Source of the DNA: Tannerellaceae bacterium | GTDB taxonomy: Bacteria; Bacteroidota; Bacteroidia; Bacteroidales; Tannerellaceae | Length of the DNA: 9,699 bases | Direction: 5' to 3' | Assembly (NCBI GenBank): GCA_031276545.1 | Contig: JAISMW010000042.1 | Coordinates: forward strand, 1-9,699 | In this document: positions 1 to 5,828 of the stretch, piece after piece | Layout of the letters: each line of letters opens with the position of its first letter | Numbering within the stretch: position 1 is the stretch's first letter | Position numbers and translations under genes: made by a program | The notes under the pieces: model-generated | Told to the model about the DNA's origin: nothing | The model's database searches: none | Seen by the model: the letters and a program-made list of their open reading frames with translations, nothing else

Positions 1-57
1 ACTTGATTCGTCCGGAAATGTTGCACTGAAATTCAATAGATTCATATCAATAGCCAT
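1..57 (-). CDS. IS1595-family-like transposase, N-terminal fragment (cut by window edge)
   Basis: The minus strand opens with ATG at 57-55 and stays open to base 1, giving 19 codons: MAIDMNLLNFSATFPDESS. A second ATG at 45-43 would give a start of MNLLNF. The pattern 'MN-hydrophobic-x-F-x-x-x-FP-[DN]-E' is how many Bacteroidota IS1595-family DDE transposases begin, just before their zinc-ribbon CPxC region; that region would lie outside the window. A well-spaced Bacteroides-type promoter lies directly upstream, which supports a real start. The identification rests on recalled family N-termini and only 19 residues, so the strand and start are more secure than the family name. No terminal inverted repeat could be recognised. 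Confidence 0.55.
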   Translation of the reverse strand, partial: MAIDMNLLNFSATFPDESS

Positions 58-72
58 CTTTATTATAGCCAC

Positions 73-103
73 CAAAGTTAGTAATTTCTTGTTAGGTATG
101 CAA
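73..103 (-). promoter_or_regulatory. Bacteroides-type promoter of the left-edge transposase gene
   Basis: On the minus strand, TAACTTTG (80-73) matches the -7 consensus TAnnTTTG. A TTG at 103-101 lies 20 bases upstream, which is the expected spacing for the -33 element. Transcription would start near base 67, only about 10 bases before the ATG at 57. Confidence 0.5.
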
Positions 104-341
104 TACGATATTCATTTTATTTTAATATAGAATATGACTATTCTTGAAAATCGCTTTACATTATAAGGAGATACCGGGAATACACTGCGAGGGCACGGAG
201 GTGGGGTAACTGCTCCGGCCGGCCTGGAGGATTCCGTGCTGCGCGCCGTGCTGAACCGTCATGCCGGCGTGCTGTTCGGAATACCGGGCGGTGGATGGTC
301 TTTCGTTTTTTCGGGGGATGCTGCGGTTACATATATTCATG

Positions 342-349
342 TATATTTG
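342..349 (+). promoter_or_regulatory. -7 promoter box of the lipoprotein-trpB2 unit
   Basis: TATATTTG fits the Bacteroides -7 consensus TAnnTTTG. Transcription would start near 355, so the protein must begin at ATG 368 or 377 and not at the upstream in-frame GTG at 236. No convincing -33 TTTG is present at the right spacing. Confidence 0.45.
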
Positions 350-367
350 CAGCAAAATCTAAAAAAG

Positions 368-1549
368 ATGAACAGCATGAAACAAATAGCTACTTCCTGC
401 CCCAGCCTCGGAGGAATGTTATGTGCCTGCCTGGTATGGCTGGCCTCCTGTACCGATTCGAAATTCACCGTGGAAGGCGTCGTGTCCGGCGCCGACGGGC
501 AGGTGATGTATTTCGAGAGCGTTGGCATATCGTCTGTGCAGATTCTGGATTCGGTGAGGCTGACGGCCGACGGAAAGTTCGCATTCAGACGTTCGCGTCC
601 GCCGTATCCGGAGTTTTACCGCTTCCGCCTGAACAGTCAGTGGATCAATTTCTCTATCGACTCGACGGAAACCCTTACGTTTGCCGCCGACGGGGGGACG
701 TTTGCCACGTCGTATACGGTGGAGGGTTCCGAGAATGCCAAGGCGATCAAGGAAATCACCTTGGCTCAACTGGATGCCAACCAGGCCATCGGCCGGCTGC
801 GGAAAGAACGCGACACGCATCTGATTCCCGATACGGCCTTTCAGTCGCGCCTGTCGGAAGCAGCCGAGGCGTACAAGGAGGTAGCCCGGCGCTATATTTA
901 TTCGGCTCCGATGTCGGCGGTTGCCTATTTTGCCCTGTTCCAGCAGATAGACGGTCTGCTCTTCTTCGATCTGTACAACAAGGAGGACTCCAAGGCGTAC
1001 GGAGCGGTGGCGACCAGTTTCGACCATTATTATCCGGGGAGTATGCGTGCCCGTCATTTGCACAACCTGGCGCTGCAGTCTATTAAGGTGATTCGCCGTC
1101 AGCGGGCGGCAAGCGAGGCGGGCAGTGCGCCGGTGAACATCACGGAAATCAGCTATCTCGATATTGTGCTGCCCAACCTGAAGGGCGAAAAAGTATCCCT
1201 CTCGTCGGTGGCGGAGAACAAAGCGGTCTTGATCAACTTTACCGCCTACCGGTCTGAATGGTCGCCGTCGCTGAATATGGATCTGGGAGACATTTACACG
1301 AAATACAGTGCGCGCGGCCTGGCGATTTATCAGGTTTCGCTGGATGCCGATACGCACTACTGGAAGAACGTATCGTCCAATCTCCCCTGGGTCTGCGTGC
1401 GCGATCCGGAGTCGGTGTATTCCCAAATCGCCGCGCTGTACAACGTAAAGCAGTTGCCCGCCCTCTTCCTGCTGGACAGGAAAGGCAACCTGGTGAAGCG
1501 CATTGACGATCTGAAGACGCTGGATGAGGACGTTCGGAAGGTGCTTTAA
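368..1549 (+). CDS. DUF4369/thioredoxin-like lipoprotein lacking the CxxC active site
   Basis: This is a predicted lipoprotein of 393 residues. The chosen start (ATG 368; alternative ATG 377) follows an A-rich stretch and the -7 box. It gives a normal lipoprotein signal with lipobox L-A-S-C, lipidated Cys28. An in-frame GTG at 236 would add 44 residues and bury the signal. Residues about 33-130 resemble DUF4369, a beta-rich domain found before thioredoxin-like domains in Bacteroidota. Residues about 264-393 follow the TlpA/ResA/AhpC-TSA fold: the 'NF-T-A' strand, then W298-S-P-S301 where relatives carry C-x-x-C, and the cis-proline P364 in KQLPALFLLD. The only cysteine in that domain is C343, elsewhere in the fold. 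By family knowledge the DUF4369-thioredoxin group handles disulfides or peroxides in the periplasm; without the cysteines this copy should lack that chemistry and may bind or scaffold instead. It is followed 42 bases later by trpB2 with no terminator between. Confidence 0.8.
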   Translation: MNSMKQIATSCPSLGGMLCACLVWLASCTDSKFTVEGVVSGADGQVMYFESVGISSVQILDSVRLTADGKFAFRRSRPPYPEFYRFRLNSQWINFSIDSTETLTFAADGGTFATSYTVEGSENAKAIKEITLAQLDANQAIGRLRKERDTHLIPDTAFQSRLSEAAEAYKEVARRYIYSAPMSAVAYFALFQQIDGLLFFDLYNKEDSKAYGAVATSFDHYYPGSMRARHLHNLALQSIKVIRRQRAASEAGSAPVNITEISYLDIVLPNLKGEKVSLSSVAENKAVLINFTAYRSEWSPSLNMDLGDIYTKYSARGLAIYQVSLDADTHYWKNVSSNLPWVCVRDPESVYSQIAALYNVKQLPALFLLDRKGNLVKRIDDLKTLDEDVRKVL

Positions 1550-1591
1550 TCCATCCCTGTATCGCCTGAAGTCTAATCAATATCAATCAAT

Positions 1592-2953
1592 ATGAGTACA
1601 AAAAAGTTTTTATTGCAGGAGAAAGACATCCCGACAGCATGGTACAATATCGCTGCGGACATGAAAAACAAACCGCTCCCCATCCTGAACCCCGGCACGA
1701 AGGAGCCGCTCAGGGAGGAAGAGCTTTATCCGCTGTTTGCCAAAGAGCTGGCACATCAGGAAATGAATACCTCCGACGCCTGGATCGAGATACCTGGAGA
1801 GGTACGCGATCTGTACAAAGTATGGCGCCCCACGCCGCTGGTGCGTGCATCGGGACTGGAAAAGGCGCTGGATACGCCGGCGCATATCTACTTCAAGAAC
1901 GAAAGCGTCAGCCCCGTAGGTTCACACAAACTCAATTCAGCCCTTGCGCAGGCTTATTTCTGCCGGAAGGAAGGCGTCACCAACATTACCACCGAAACGG
2001 GCGCCGGACAGTGGGGCGCCGCCATGTCGTATGCCGCCAGGGCTTTCGGGCTTGAATTGGCTGTGTATATGGTGAAGGTGAGTTATCATCAGAAGCCCTA
2101 CCGCCGATCCATCATGCAGACCTTCGGTGCGCAGGTGATCGCCTCGCCCAGCATGAGTACGAAGGCCGGGCGCAAGATACTGACCGACCATCCCAACTAT
2201 CAGGGAAGCCTCGGCACCGCCATATCTGAAGCGGTGGAACTGGCTATCGGGACGCCCAACTGCAAATATACCCTGGGCAGCGTACTGAACCATGTGATGC
2301 TGCATCAGACGGTAATCGGTCTGGAAGCGGAGAAGCAGATGGAGATGGCCGGAGAGTATCCCGAAATTGTCATCGGGTGCTTCGGCGGCGGATCCAATTT
2401 CTCCGGCATATCCTTCCCCTTCCTTCGCCACAAACTGACGGAAGGGAAGGCGATCCGCGTCATTGCCGCCGAACCGGAATCGTGTCCGAAGCTGACGCGC
2501 GGACAGTTTCAGTACGACTTTGGCGACGAGGCCGGCTACACACCGCTGATTCCGATGTTTACCCTCGGTCATACCTTTGCCCCTGCCCATATTCATGCCG
2601 GCGGACTGCGCTATCACGGCGCCGGCGCGATTGTGAGCCAGTTGCGCAAGGATGGATTGATGGAGGCAGTGGATGTCCCGCAGTTGGAAACGTTCGACGC
2701 CGCCACGCTGTTTGCCCGGGCGGAAGGAATTATCCCTGCTCCCGAATCTTCTCATGCCATCGCCGTGGCGATCCGGGAAGCCAACCGCGCCAAAGAGGAG
2801 GGCCGGCCGCGCACGATCCTGTTCAACCTCTCCGGCCACGGACTGATCGACATGGCGGCCTACGATCAGTACTTCGCCGGCGACTTGAGCAATTACGAAC
2901 TGAGCGACGAGGATGTGGCGAAGAATCTGGCAGGGCTGGAACAGATCCTGTAA
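1592..2953 (+). CDS. trpB2: Tryptophan synthase beta chain, TrpB2 type
   Basis: This 453-residue cytosolic, pyridoxal-phosphate enzyme should condense L-serine with indole to make L-tryptophan. The length (canonical TrpB1 is about 400) and the wording of its motifs place it in the TrpB-like/TrpB2 subfamily. The visible motifs are GSHKLNSA with the Schiff-base Lys113, ETGAGQWG with the catalytic Glu135 (QHG in TrpB1), the phosphate loop GGGSN at 265-269, EGIIPAPESSHA at 378-389, and FNLSGHG with Ser414 near the cofactor nitrogen. The ATG at 1592 precedes the conserved TrpB2 N-terminus and follows a short AT-rich repeat. No promoter box is seen in the 42-base gap, so it is probably co-transcribed with the preceding lipoprotein. 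No trpA or other trp gene lies nearby, which is usual for TrpB2: by family knowledge it does not form the classic complex with TrpA and may salvage free indole. The call is firm; the physiological role is inferred. Confidence 0.95.
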   Translation: MSTKKFLLQEKDIPTAWYNIAADMKNKPLPILNPGTKEPLREEELYPLFAKELAHQEMNTSDAWIEIPGEVRDLYKVWRPTPLVRASGLEKALDTPAHIYFKNESVSPVGSHKLNSALAQAYFCRKEGVTNITTETGAGQWGAAMSYAARAFGLELAVYMVKVSYHQKPYRRSIMQTFGAQVIASPSMSTKAGRKILTDHPNYQGSLGTAISEAVELAIGTPNCKYTLGSVLNHVMLHQTVIGLEAEKQMEMAGEYPEIVIGCFGGGSNFSGISFPFLRHKLTEGKAIRVIAAEPESCPKLTRGQFQYDFGDEAGYTPLIPMFTLGHTFAPAHIHAGGLRYHGAGAIVSQLRKDGLMEAVDVPQLETFDAATLFARAEGIIPAPESSHAIAVAIREANRAKEEGRPRTILFNLSGHGLIDMAAYDQYFAGDLSNYELSDEDVAKNLAGLEQIL

Positions 2954-2961
2954 TGAAAAAG

Positions 2962-2994
2962 AAAGGGTGCAACCGCCAAGCGGTTGCACCCTTT
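2962..2994. terminator. Bidirectional intrinsic terminator between trpB2 and the DUF3836-like gene
   Basis: A perfect 12-bp stem GGGTGCAACCGC (2965-2976) / GCGGTTGCACCC (2980-2991) with loop CAA is extended by AAA/TTT on each side. On the plus strand it is followed by a T5 run (2992-2996). On the minus strand a T-rich TTTCTTTTTC follows. It lies between two convergent genes and can serve both. Confidence 0.92.
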
Positions 2995-3016
2995 TTCGTT
3001 GTGTACTCACTGCTTG

Positions 3017-3427
3017 TTACAGAAAGATTTCGTCGTAGCGGTCTTCGGACAGCACAATGGTTTGTGTGTTCAAGGTGTAATCATTTGTTTTCTTGTTCCA
3101 CAATCCGTAGGAGGAGCGGATTTCCTTTGAATCCTGTTCGTACTGATAGGTAATCAGGTAGAAGGGTTCCCAGGTTTCTTTGCCGGCATTCCATTTGCAT
3201 GCTTTCTTTTCGGCGACTTTGCCGTCCTGGTTGTAGGTAAAGTCGTACTTCCATTGCTTGTCCAGCAATCCGTCCTTCTGCAGGAAAATGGTTTTTGAAA
3301 CCACCTTTCCGTTTTCTTCTTTCGTGTCGTACAAATAATTTTTGGGAGAAACAGCCGATGATGTCAGGCTGCAAACGAAAATCAGGATAAATCCCCAAAT
3401 AGTTCTGTTTAATACTGATGTTTTCAT
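3017..3427 (-). CDS. DUF3836-like small secreted protein
   Basis: This 136-residue protein has a clear signal peptide: n-region MKTSVLNR, a hydrophobic core WGFILIFVCSL, and a likely cleavage near SSA25. There is no lipobox cysteine, so it should be periplasmic or released. The mature part of about 110 residues is rich in Tyr, Trp, Lys and Asp. It shows a repeated beta-like pattern (YLYDTKEENGKVVSKTIFL; YDFTYNQDGKVAEKKAC; YLITYQYEQDSKEI) typical of the Bacteroides family DUF3836, whose function is unknown. The gene converges on trpB2 and shares its terminator. Its base composition is visibly more AT-rich than trpB2 or the susCD pair. The reading frame is complete. The family call rests on pattern recall; the secreted nature is read directly. 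Confidence 0.75.
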   Translation of the reverse strand: MKTSVLNRTIWGFILIFVCSLTSSAVSPKNYLYDTKEENGKVVSKTIFLQKDGLLDKQWKYDFTYNQDGKVAEKKACKWNAGKETWEPFYLITYQYEQDSKEIRSSYGLWNKKTNDYTLNTQTIVLSEDRYDEIFL

Positions 3428-3464
3428 GTCAAATTGTATTTAGATGATTAATGTCATTTTGATA

Positions 3465-3472
3465 CAAAGAAA
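3465..3472 (-). promoter_or_regulatory. Weak -7-like box for the DUF3836-like gene
   Basis: On the minus strand TTTCTTTG differs from TAnnTTTG only at the second base. It would start transcription about 32 bases before the ATG at 3427. No -33 TTG lies at the right distance; a long A-run occupies that place. Confidence 0.3.
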
Positions 3473-3646
3473 TAATTTGTTTTTCGGAAAAAAAAATATT
3501 TCTGACAATTTGTTAGCGGAGTAATGATATTTAACAAATATAAAGGGTCGGACGTTGTTGTTTTGCAATCTATGAGTTACAATTCGTAAGCAAAGGCCTT
3601 TTCCCGGAGTTCCGTCTCCGTTCGTTTCGGGCTTTGCGGTGTCCGG

Positions 3647-3678
3647 GGCATTATTTTTTATATAATGCCGGCATTATA
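3647..3678. promoter_or_regulatory. Three GGCATTAT half-sites with an 18-bp perfect palindrome: candidate operator
   Basis: GGCATTAT occurs at 3647-3654, inverted at 3662-3669 and direct again at 3670-3677. The last two abut to form the perfect palindrome TATAATGCCGGCATTATA (3661-3678), which ends 13 bases before the -7 box at 3692. It therefore covers the place of the -33 element, where a repressor or activator would act. Binding by a regulator is inferred. Confidence 0.5.
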
Positions 3679-3691
3679 AAATTAATTTATG

Positions 3692-3699
3692 TAGATTTG
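3692..3699 (+). promoter_or_regulatory. -7 promoter box of the outer-membrane beta-barrel gene
   Basis: TAGATTTG matches the Bacteroides -7 consensus TAnnTTTG. Transcription would start near 3705, leaving an AT-rich leader of about 47 bases before the ATG at 3753. The usual -33 TTTG is absent; the palindrome sits there instead. Confidence 0.5.
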
Positions 3700-3752
3700 C
3701 ACTCTTATTTTTAAAAATGTAGTATCTAACTGTTTAATTTAATTTTATAGTC

Positions 3753-4271
3753 ATGAAAAAATTAATCTTTTTAAGCATCATTTCTTTCTTTGCAGTAACT
3801 GCCAATGCGCAGGAAGTTTTTCAAAAAGGTACAAATGTGGTCAATCTCGGTATAGGAATAGGTTCTCATATTCCGGTTCAAGCCTCTTTCGAACACAGCA
3901 TCGTGGACGGATTGATTAAGGGCGAAAACGGAGCCATCGGAGTAGGCGCCTATGCCGGCTGGTATTCATACAGCGATTCCTATGCTTTGGGGAAATTGTC
4001 TTACAACAACTTGGTGCTGGGCGCAAGAGGCGCTTTCCACTACCAGTTTGTAGACAAACTGGATACGTATGCCGGTGTAATGTTGGGATACGAAATTGTT
4101 TCCTCCAAATGGGATGGTACAGGATTGTATGACGGTTCTGCTTCTGCCAGCGGCCTTTCGTATTCTACTTTTGTAGGCGCTCGCTATTACTTTTCTCCCT
4201 CGATTGCCGCTTACGGCGAATTGGGTTACGGCATCTCCTATCTGAGTGTAGGGGTCGCTTTGAAATTCTAA
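3753..4271 (+). CDS. Small outer-membrane beta-barrel protein
   Basis: This 172-residue protein begins with a textbook signal peptide (MKK, then a hydrophobic core) cut at A-N-A19|Q20. The mature part of about 153 residues alternates polar and hydrophobic residues in glycine- and aromatic-rich strands, for example VVNLGIGIGSH, AIGVGAYAGWYSYSD, LVLGARGAFHYQF, DTYAGVMLGYEIVSS, STFVGARYYFSPS and AAYGELGYGISYLSVGVALKF. It ends in a C-terminal phenylalanine, the usual outer-membrane assembly signal. This fits an eight-stranded barrel of the OmpA-barrel/OmpX-like kind ('outer membrane beta-barrel' or 'porin family' proteins). No periplasmic domain is attached. Substrate or binding role cannot be told from sequence. 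It has its own promoter and terminator, so it is a single-gene unit. Confidence 0.8.
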   Translation: MKKLIFLSIISFFAVTANAQEVFQKGTNVVNLGIGIGSHIPVQASFEHSIVDGLIKGENGAIGVGAYAGWYSYSDSYALGKLSYNNLVLGARGAFHYQFVDKLDTYAGVMLGYEIVSSKWDGTGLYDGSASASGLSYSTFVGARYYFSPSIAAYGELGYGISYLSVGVALKF

Positions 4272-4292
4272 TCTTAGCGGTACAGTCAATAG

Positions 4293-4323
4293 AAACGGCG
4301 CATATTCACAATATGCGCCGTTT
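4293..4323. terminator. Bidirectional intrinsic terminator between the beta-barrel gene and susD
   Basis: An 11-bp perfect stem CGGCGCATATT (4296-4306) / AATATGCGCCG (4310-4320) with loop CAC is extended by AAA/TTT to 14 bp. It is followed by T5 on the plus strand and TTTCTATT on the minus strand. It lies between convergent genes and has the same design as the one at 2962-2994. Confidence 0.9.
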
Positions 4324-4373
4324 TTCATTTTTATCCCTCAAGCGGAGCAGGCATGAGGGAAGTTTTCCGAATT

Positions 4374-5816
4374 TTAATACTTATCCCAGAAAATTTTTGT
4401 GGTCAGCCGGTCGCCTCCTATTAATTGGGAAGCGGCATCGTAATTGGCCTCGTTTAGGGTCTGCTCGTTCACGGGGAAGGTGAAGCGGGTGGGAATCTCG
4501 CTTTCGTCGCGTATGAGTTCGGCGATGTTGAAGCGGGGATAATCCAGCCGGCGATAGGTGTTGTAGCCTTCCAGTCCTCTGGTATAGAAAGAGAGCCATT
4601 GCTGAAGGGCGATTCGTTCTTTCCAGTTGGCCTGATCGTAGGCCACTTCCGGTTTCGCCAGGTAATCTTCCACTCCCGGCACGTTCCAGAACTCAAAGGA
4701 CGCCTTGACGGCTTCGCTGTAATACGTCTCGGCCGGCAGGGGAAGGTCGAAACCTCTGGCTGCCGCTTCCGCCAGATAGAACTGTACCTCGGAATAGGTG
4801 AACAGAATGCCCTTGAAGTCGGGCGCCGTGATGGCATCGGCAATATGCGAATGCGATCCGTAGGGCGAAGTCCGTCCGTAGGCGCCACCTACGTATTGAA
4901 GTCCGTTTTCCGTTTCGTGCAGGGTGAAATAGGCCGGACGCCGGGGGTCTTCCAGTCCGTTCATAATGTCTACGATGGTATTGGCCGGGATAAAATCGTG
5001 CCGCCCCGAAGCAATCACATCCGCATAGATCGGATTGAAGTTCGGCGAAGCGCCAAGGTAGGCGAACAGGGCGTCGTCGGCGCTTGATTCAAAGACGCCG
5101 CCATTTACTCCCGACAGGACGGTCTCTGCCGACAGCGCCGGATCATAGTCCGCGAGGGCGATACCCAGTTTTACTTTCAGCGAGTTTCCGAATTTAATCC
5201 ACAGACCGACGTCGCCGCCATAAAAGAGATCGGCCCGGCCGAAGCTGCCGCTTCCCGGATCCAGTCCGCCGAGGGCTTCATCCACTTTGCGGATCAAATC
5301 CTTATAGATTGCGTCGCCCGCATCGTAAGCCGGATAGACGTTCTCCACGTTGAGCGCGTCGGTATAGGGCACGGCTCCGAAGATGTCCACCAGTTGCTGG
5401 AAGGTATAAGCCCTCAGCAGCTCGATGATGAGGAGTTTGTTTTCCTTCACCTTCGGGCTGGGGTCGTTCGTATAGTCCGTAGCGGTGATGACGGTTTCCG
5501 CTTCGAGGAAGTCCTTGAGGGCTTCCCGGTAATAATAGCGGAAGTTGTTGTCTGCAATGTTGCGGGTCGTAAGGTCGTAGTTGGCCTCGTCCGTATAGGT
5601 GGTTTCCGTCCAGTACTGCGCCCAGAGCTTGAAGATATTCCGGTTCACGCTGGTCGAGCCGATATGGTCGATCAGTTCCTTTTGTGCGTTCGAGAACAGG
5701 GATTCTCCGCTTACTTCCGCCGGGTTCTTTTTGTCTTCATTGTAATCCTCAAACTGATCCGTACATGCGGAGAGCAGGGTGAGCAGGATTGCAAGCGATA
5801 TATATATTGTTTTCAT
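4374..5816 (-). CDS. SusD/RagB-family nutrient-binding outer-membrane lipoprotein
   Basis: This 480-residue protein starts with a short lipoprotein signal ending in L-S-A-C18, followed by TDQFEDYNEDKKNP, the typical SusD beginning. Its body follows the SusD-like_2 pattern (PF12771 type): an N-terminal alpha-helical TPR-like region with KLWAQYWTETTYTDEANYDL, LRAYTFQQLVDIFGAVPYTDAL and LWIKFGNSLKVKLGIALADYDP, then a more variable ligand-binding region, and a closing stretch with RIALQQWLSFYTRGLEGYNTYRRLDYPR and TRFTFPVNEQTLNEANY. SusD proteins sit on the cell surface as a hinged lid over SusC and capture the ligand. The gene follows the susC stop by 12 bases, so the two are co-transcribed and should form one complex. 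The ligand is unknown: no enzyme genes flank it, and this subfamily serves glycans, peptides and other nutrients. It ends at the shared terminator. Confidence 0.93.
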   Translation of the reverse strand: MKTIYISLAILLTLLSACTDQFEDYNEDKKNPAEVSGESLFSNAQKELIDHIGSTSVNRNIFKLWAQYWTETTYTDEANYDLTTRNIADNNFRYYYREALKDFLEAETVITATDYTNDPSPKVKENKLLIIELLRAYTFQQLVDIFGAVPYTDALNVENVYPAYDAGDAIYKDLIRKVDEALGGLDPGSGSFGRADLFYGGDVGLWIKFGNSLKVKLGIALADYDPALSAETVLSGVNGGVFESSADDALFAYLGASPNFNPIYADVIASGRHDFIPANTIVDIMNGLEDPRRPAYFTLHETENGLQYVGGAYGRTSPYGSHSHIADAITAPDFKGILFTYSEVQFYLAEAAARGFDLPLPAETYYSEAVKASFEFWNVPGVEDYLAKPEVAYDQANWKERIALQQWLSFYTRGLEGYNTYRRLDYPRFNIAELIRDESEIPTRFTFPVNEQTLNEANYDAASQLIGGDRLTTKIFWDKY

Positions 5817-5828
5817 GTCGTGTCGTGT

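Larger units (their letters stand above)
58..367. other. Intergenic region: AT-rich IS flank followed by GC-rich block
   Basis: This gap of about 310 bases has two unlike halves. Bases 58-165 are strongly AT-rich and hold the transposase promoter; the end of the insertion sequence probably lies here, but no inverted repeat or target duplication is evident. From about 167 to 330 the sequence turns abruptly GC-rich and has coding-like composition in more than one frame. It contains GTGCTG three times (236, 248, 269) and can fold: GCACGGA (193-199) pairs with TCCGTGC (233-239) around an inner CTCCGG/CC-T-GGAG hairpin (213-229). No known gene or RNA was recognised. It could be the remnant of a gene broken by the insertion sequence, or a structured leader. 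Confidence 0.4.
3428..3752. other. Divergent intergenic region
   Basis: These 325 bases separate two divergently read genes for exported proteins. The outer parts are very AT-rich and carry the two promoters. A short GC-richer island at about 3600-3650 includes a small hairpin, CGGAG/CTCCG around TTCCGT. The GGCATTAT cluster and the plus-strand -7 box are listed separately. No gene is seen. Confidence 0.5.

Noticed and set aside
2..130. A 42-codon plus-strand frame open from the left edge to TAG 128-130
   Set aside because: It overlaps the better supported minus-strand transposase start and its promoter, and its translation is a low-information hydrophobic string.
236..367. N-terminal extension of the lipoprotein from GTG 236
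   Set aside because: It would place 44 residues before a normal lipoprotein signal peptide and start upstream of the -7 box at 342-349.
419..1426. A 335-codon minus-strand frame opposite the lipoprotein gene
   Set aside because: It is antisense to a gene with lipobox and domain evidence, is Arg/His-rich without motifs, and has no promoter.
1937..3010. A 357-codon minus-strand frame opposite trpB2
   Set aside because: It is a shadow of trpB2, and its start lies across the terminator stem.
5608..5618. A partial CCAGTACTG inside susD, resembling the array core
   Set aside because: It is explained by coding of Gln-Tyr-Trp in susD on the other strand and lacks the T4/A4 arms.
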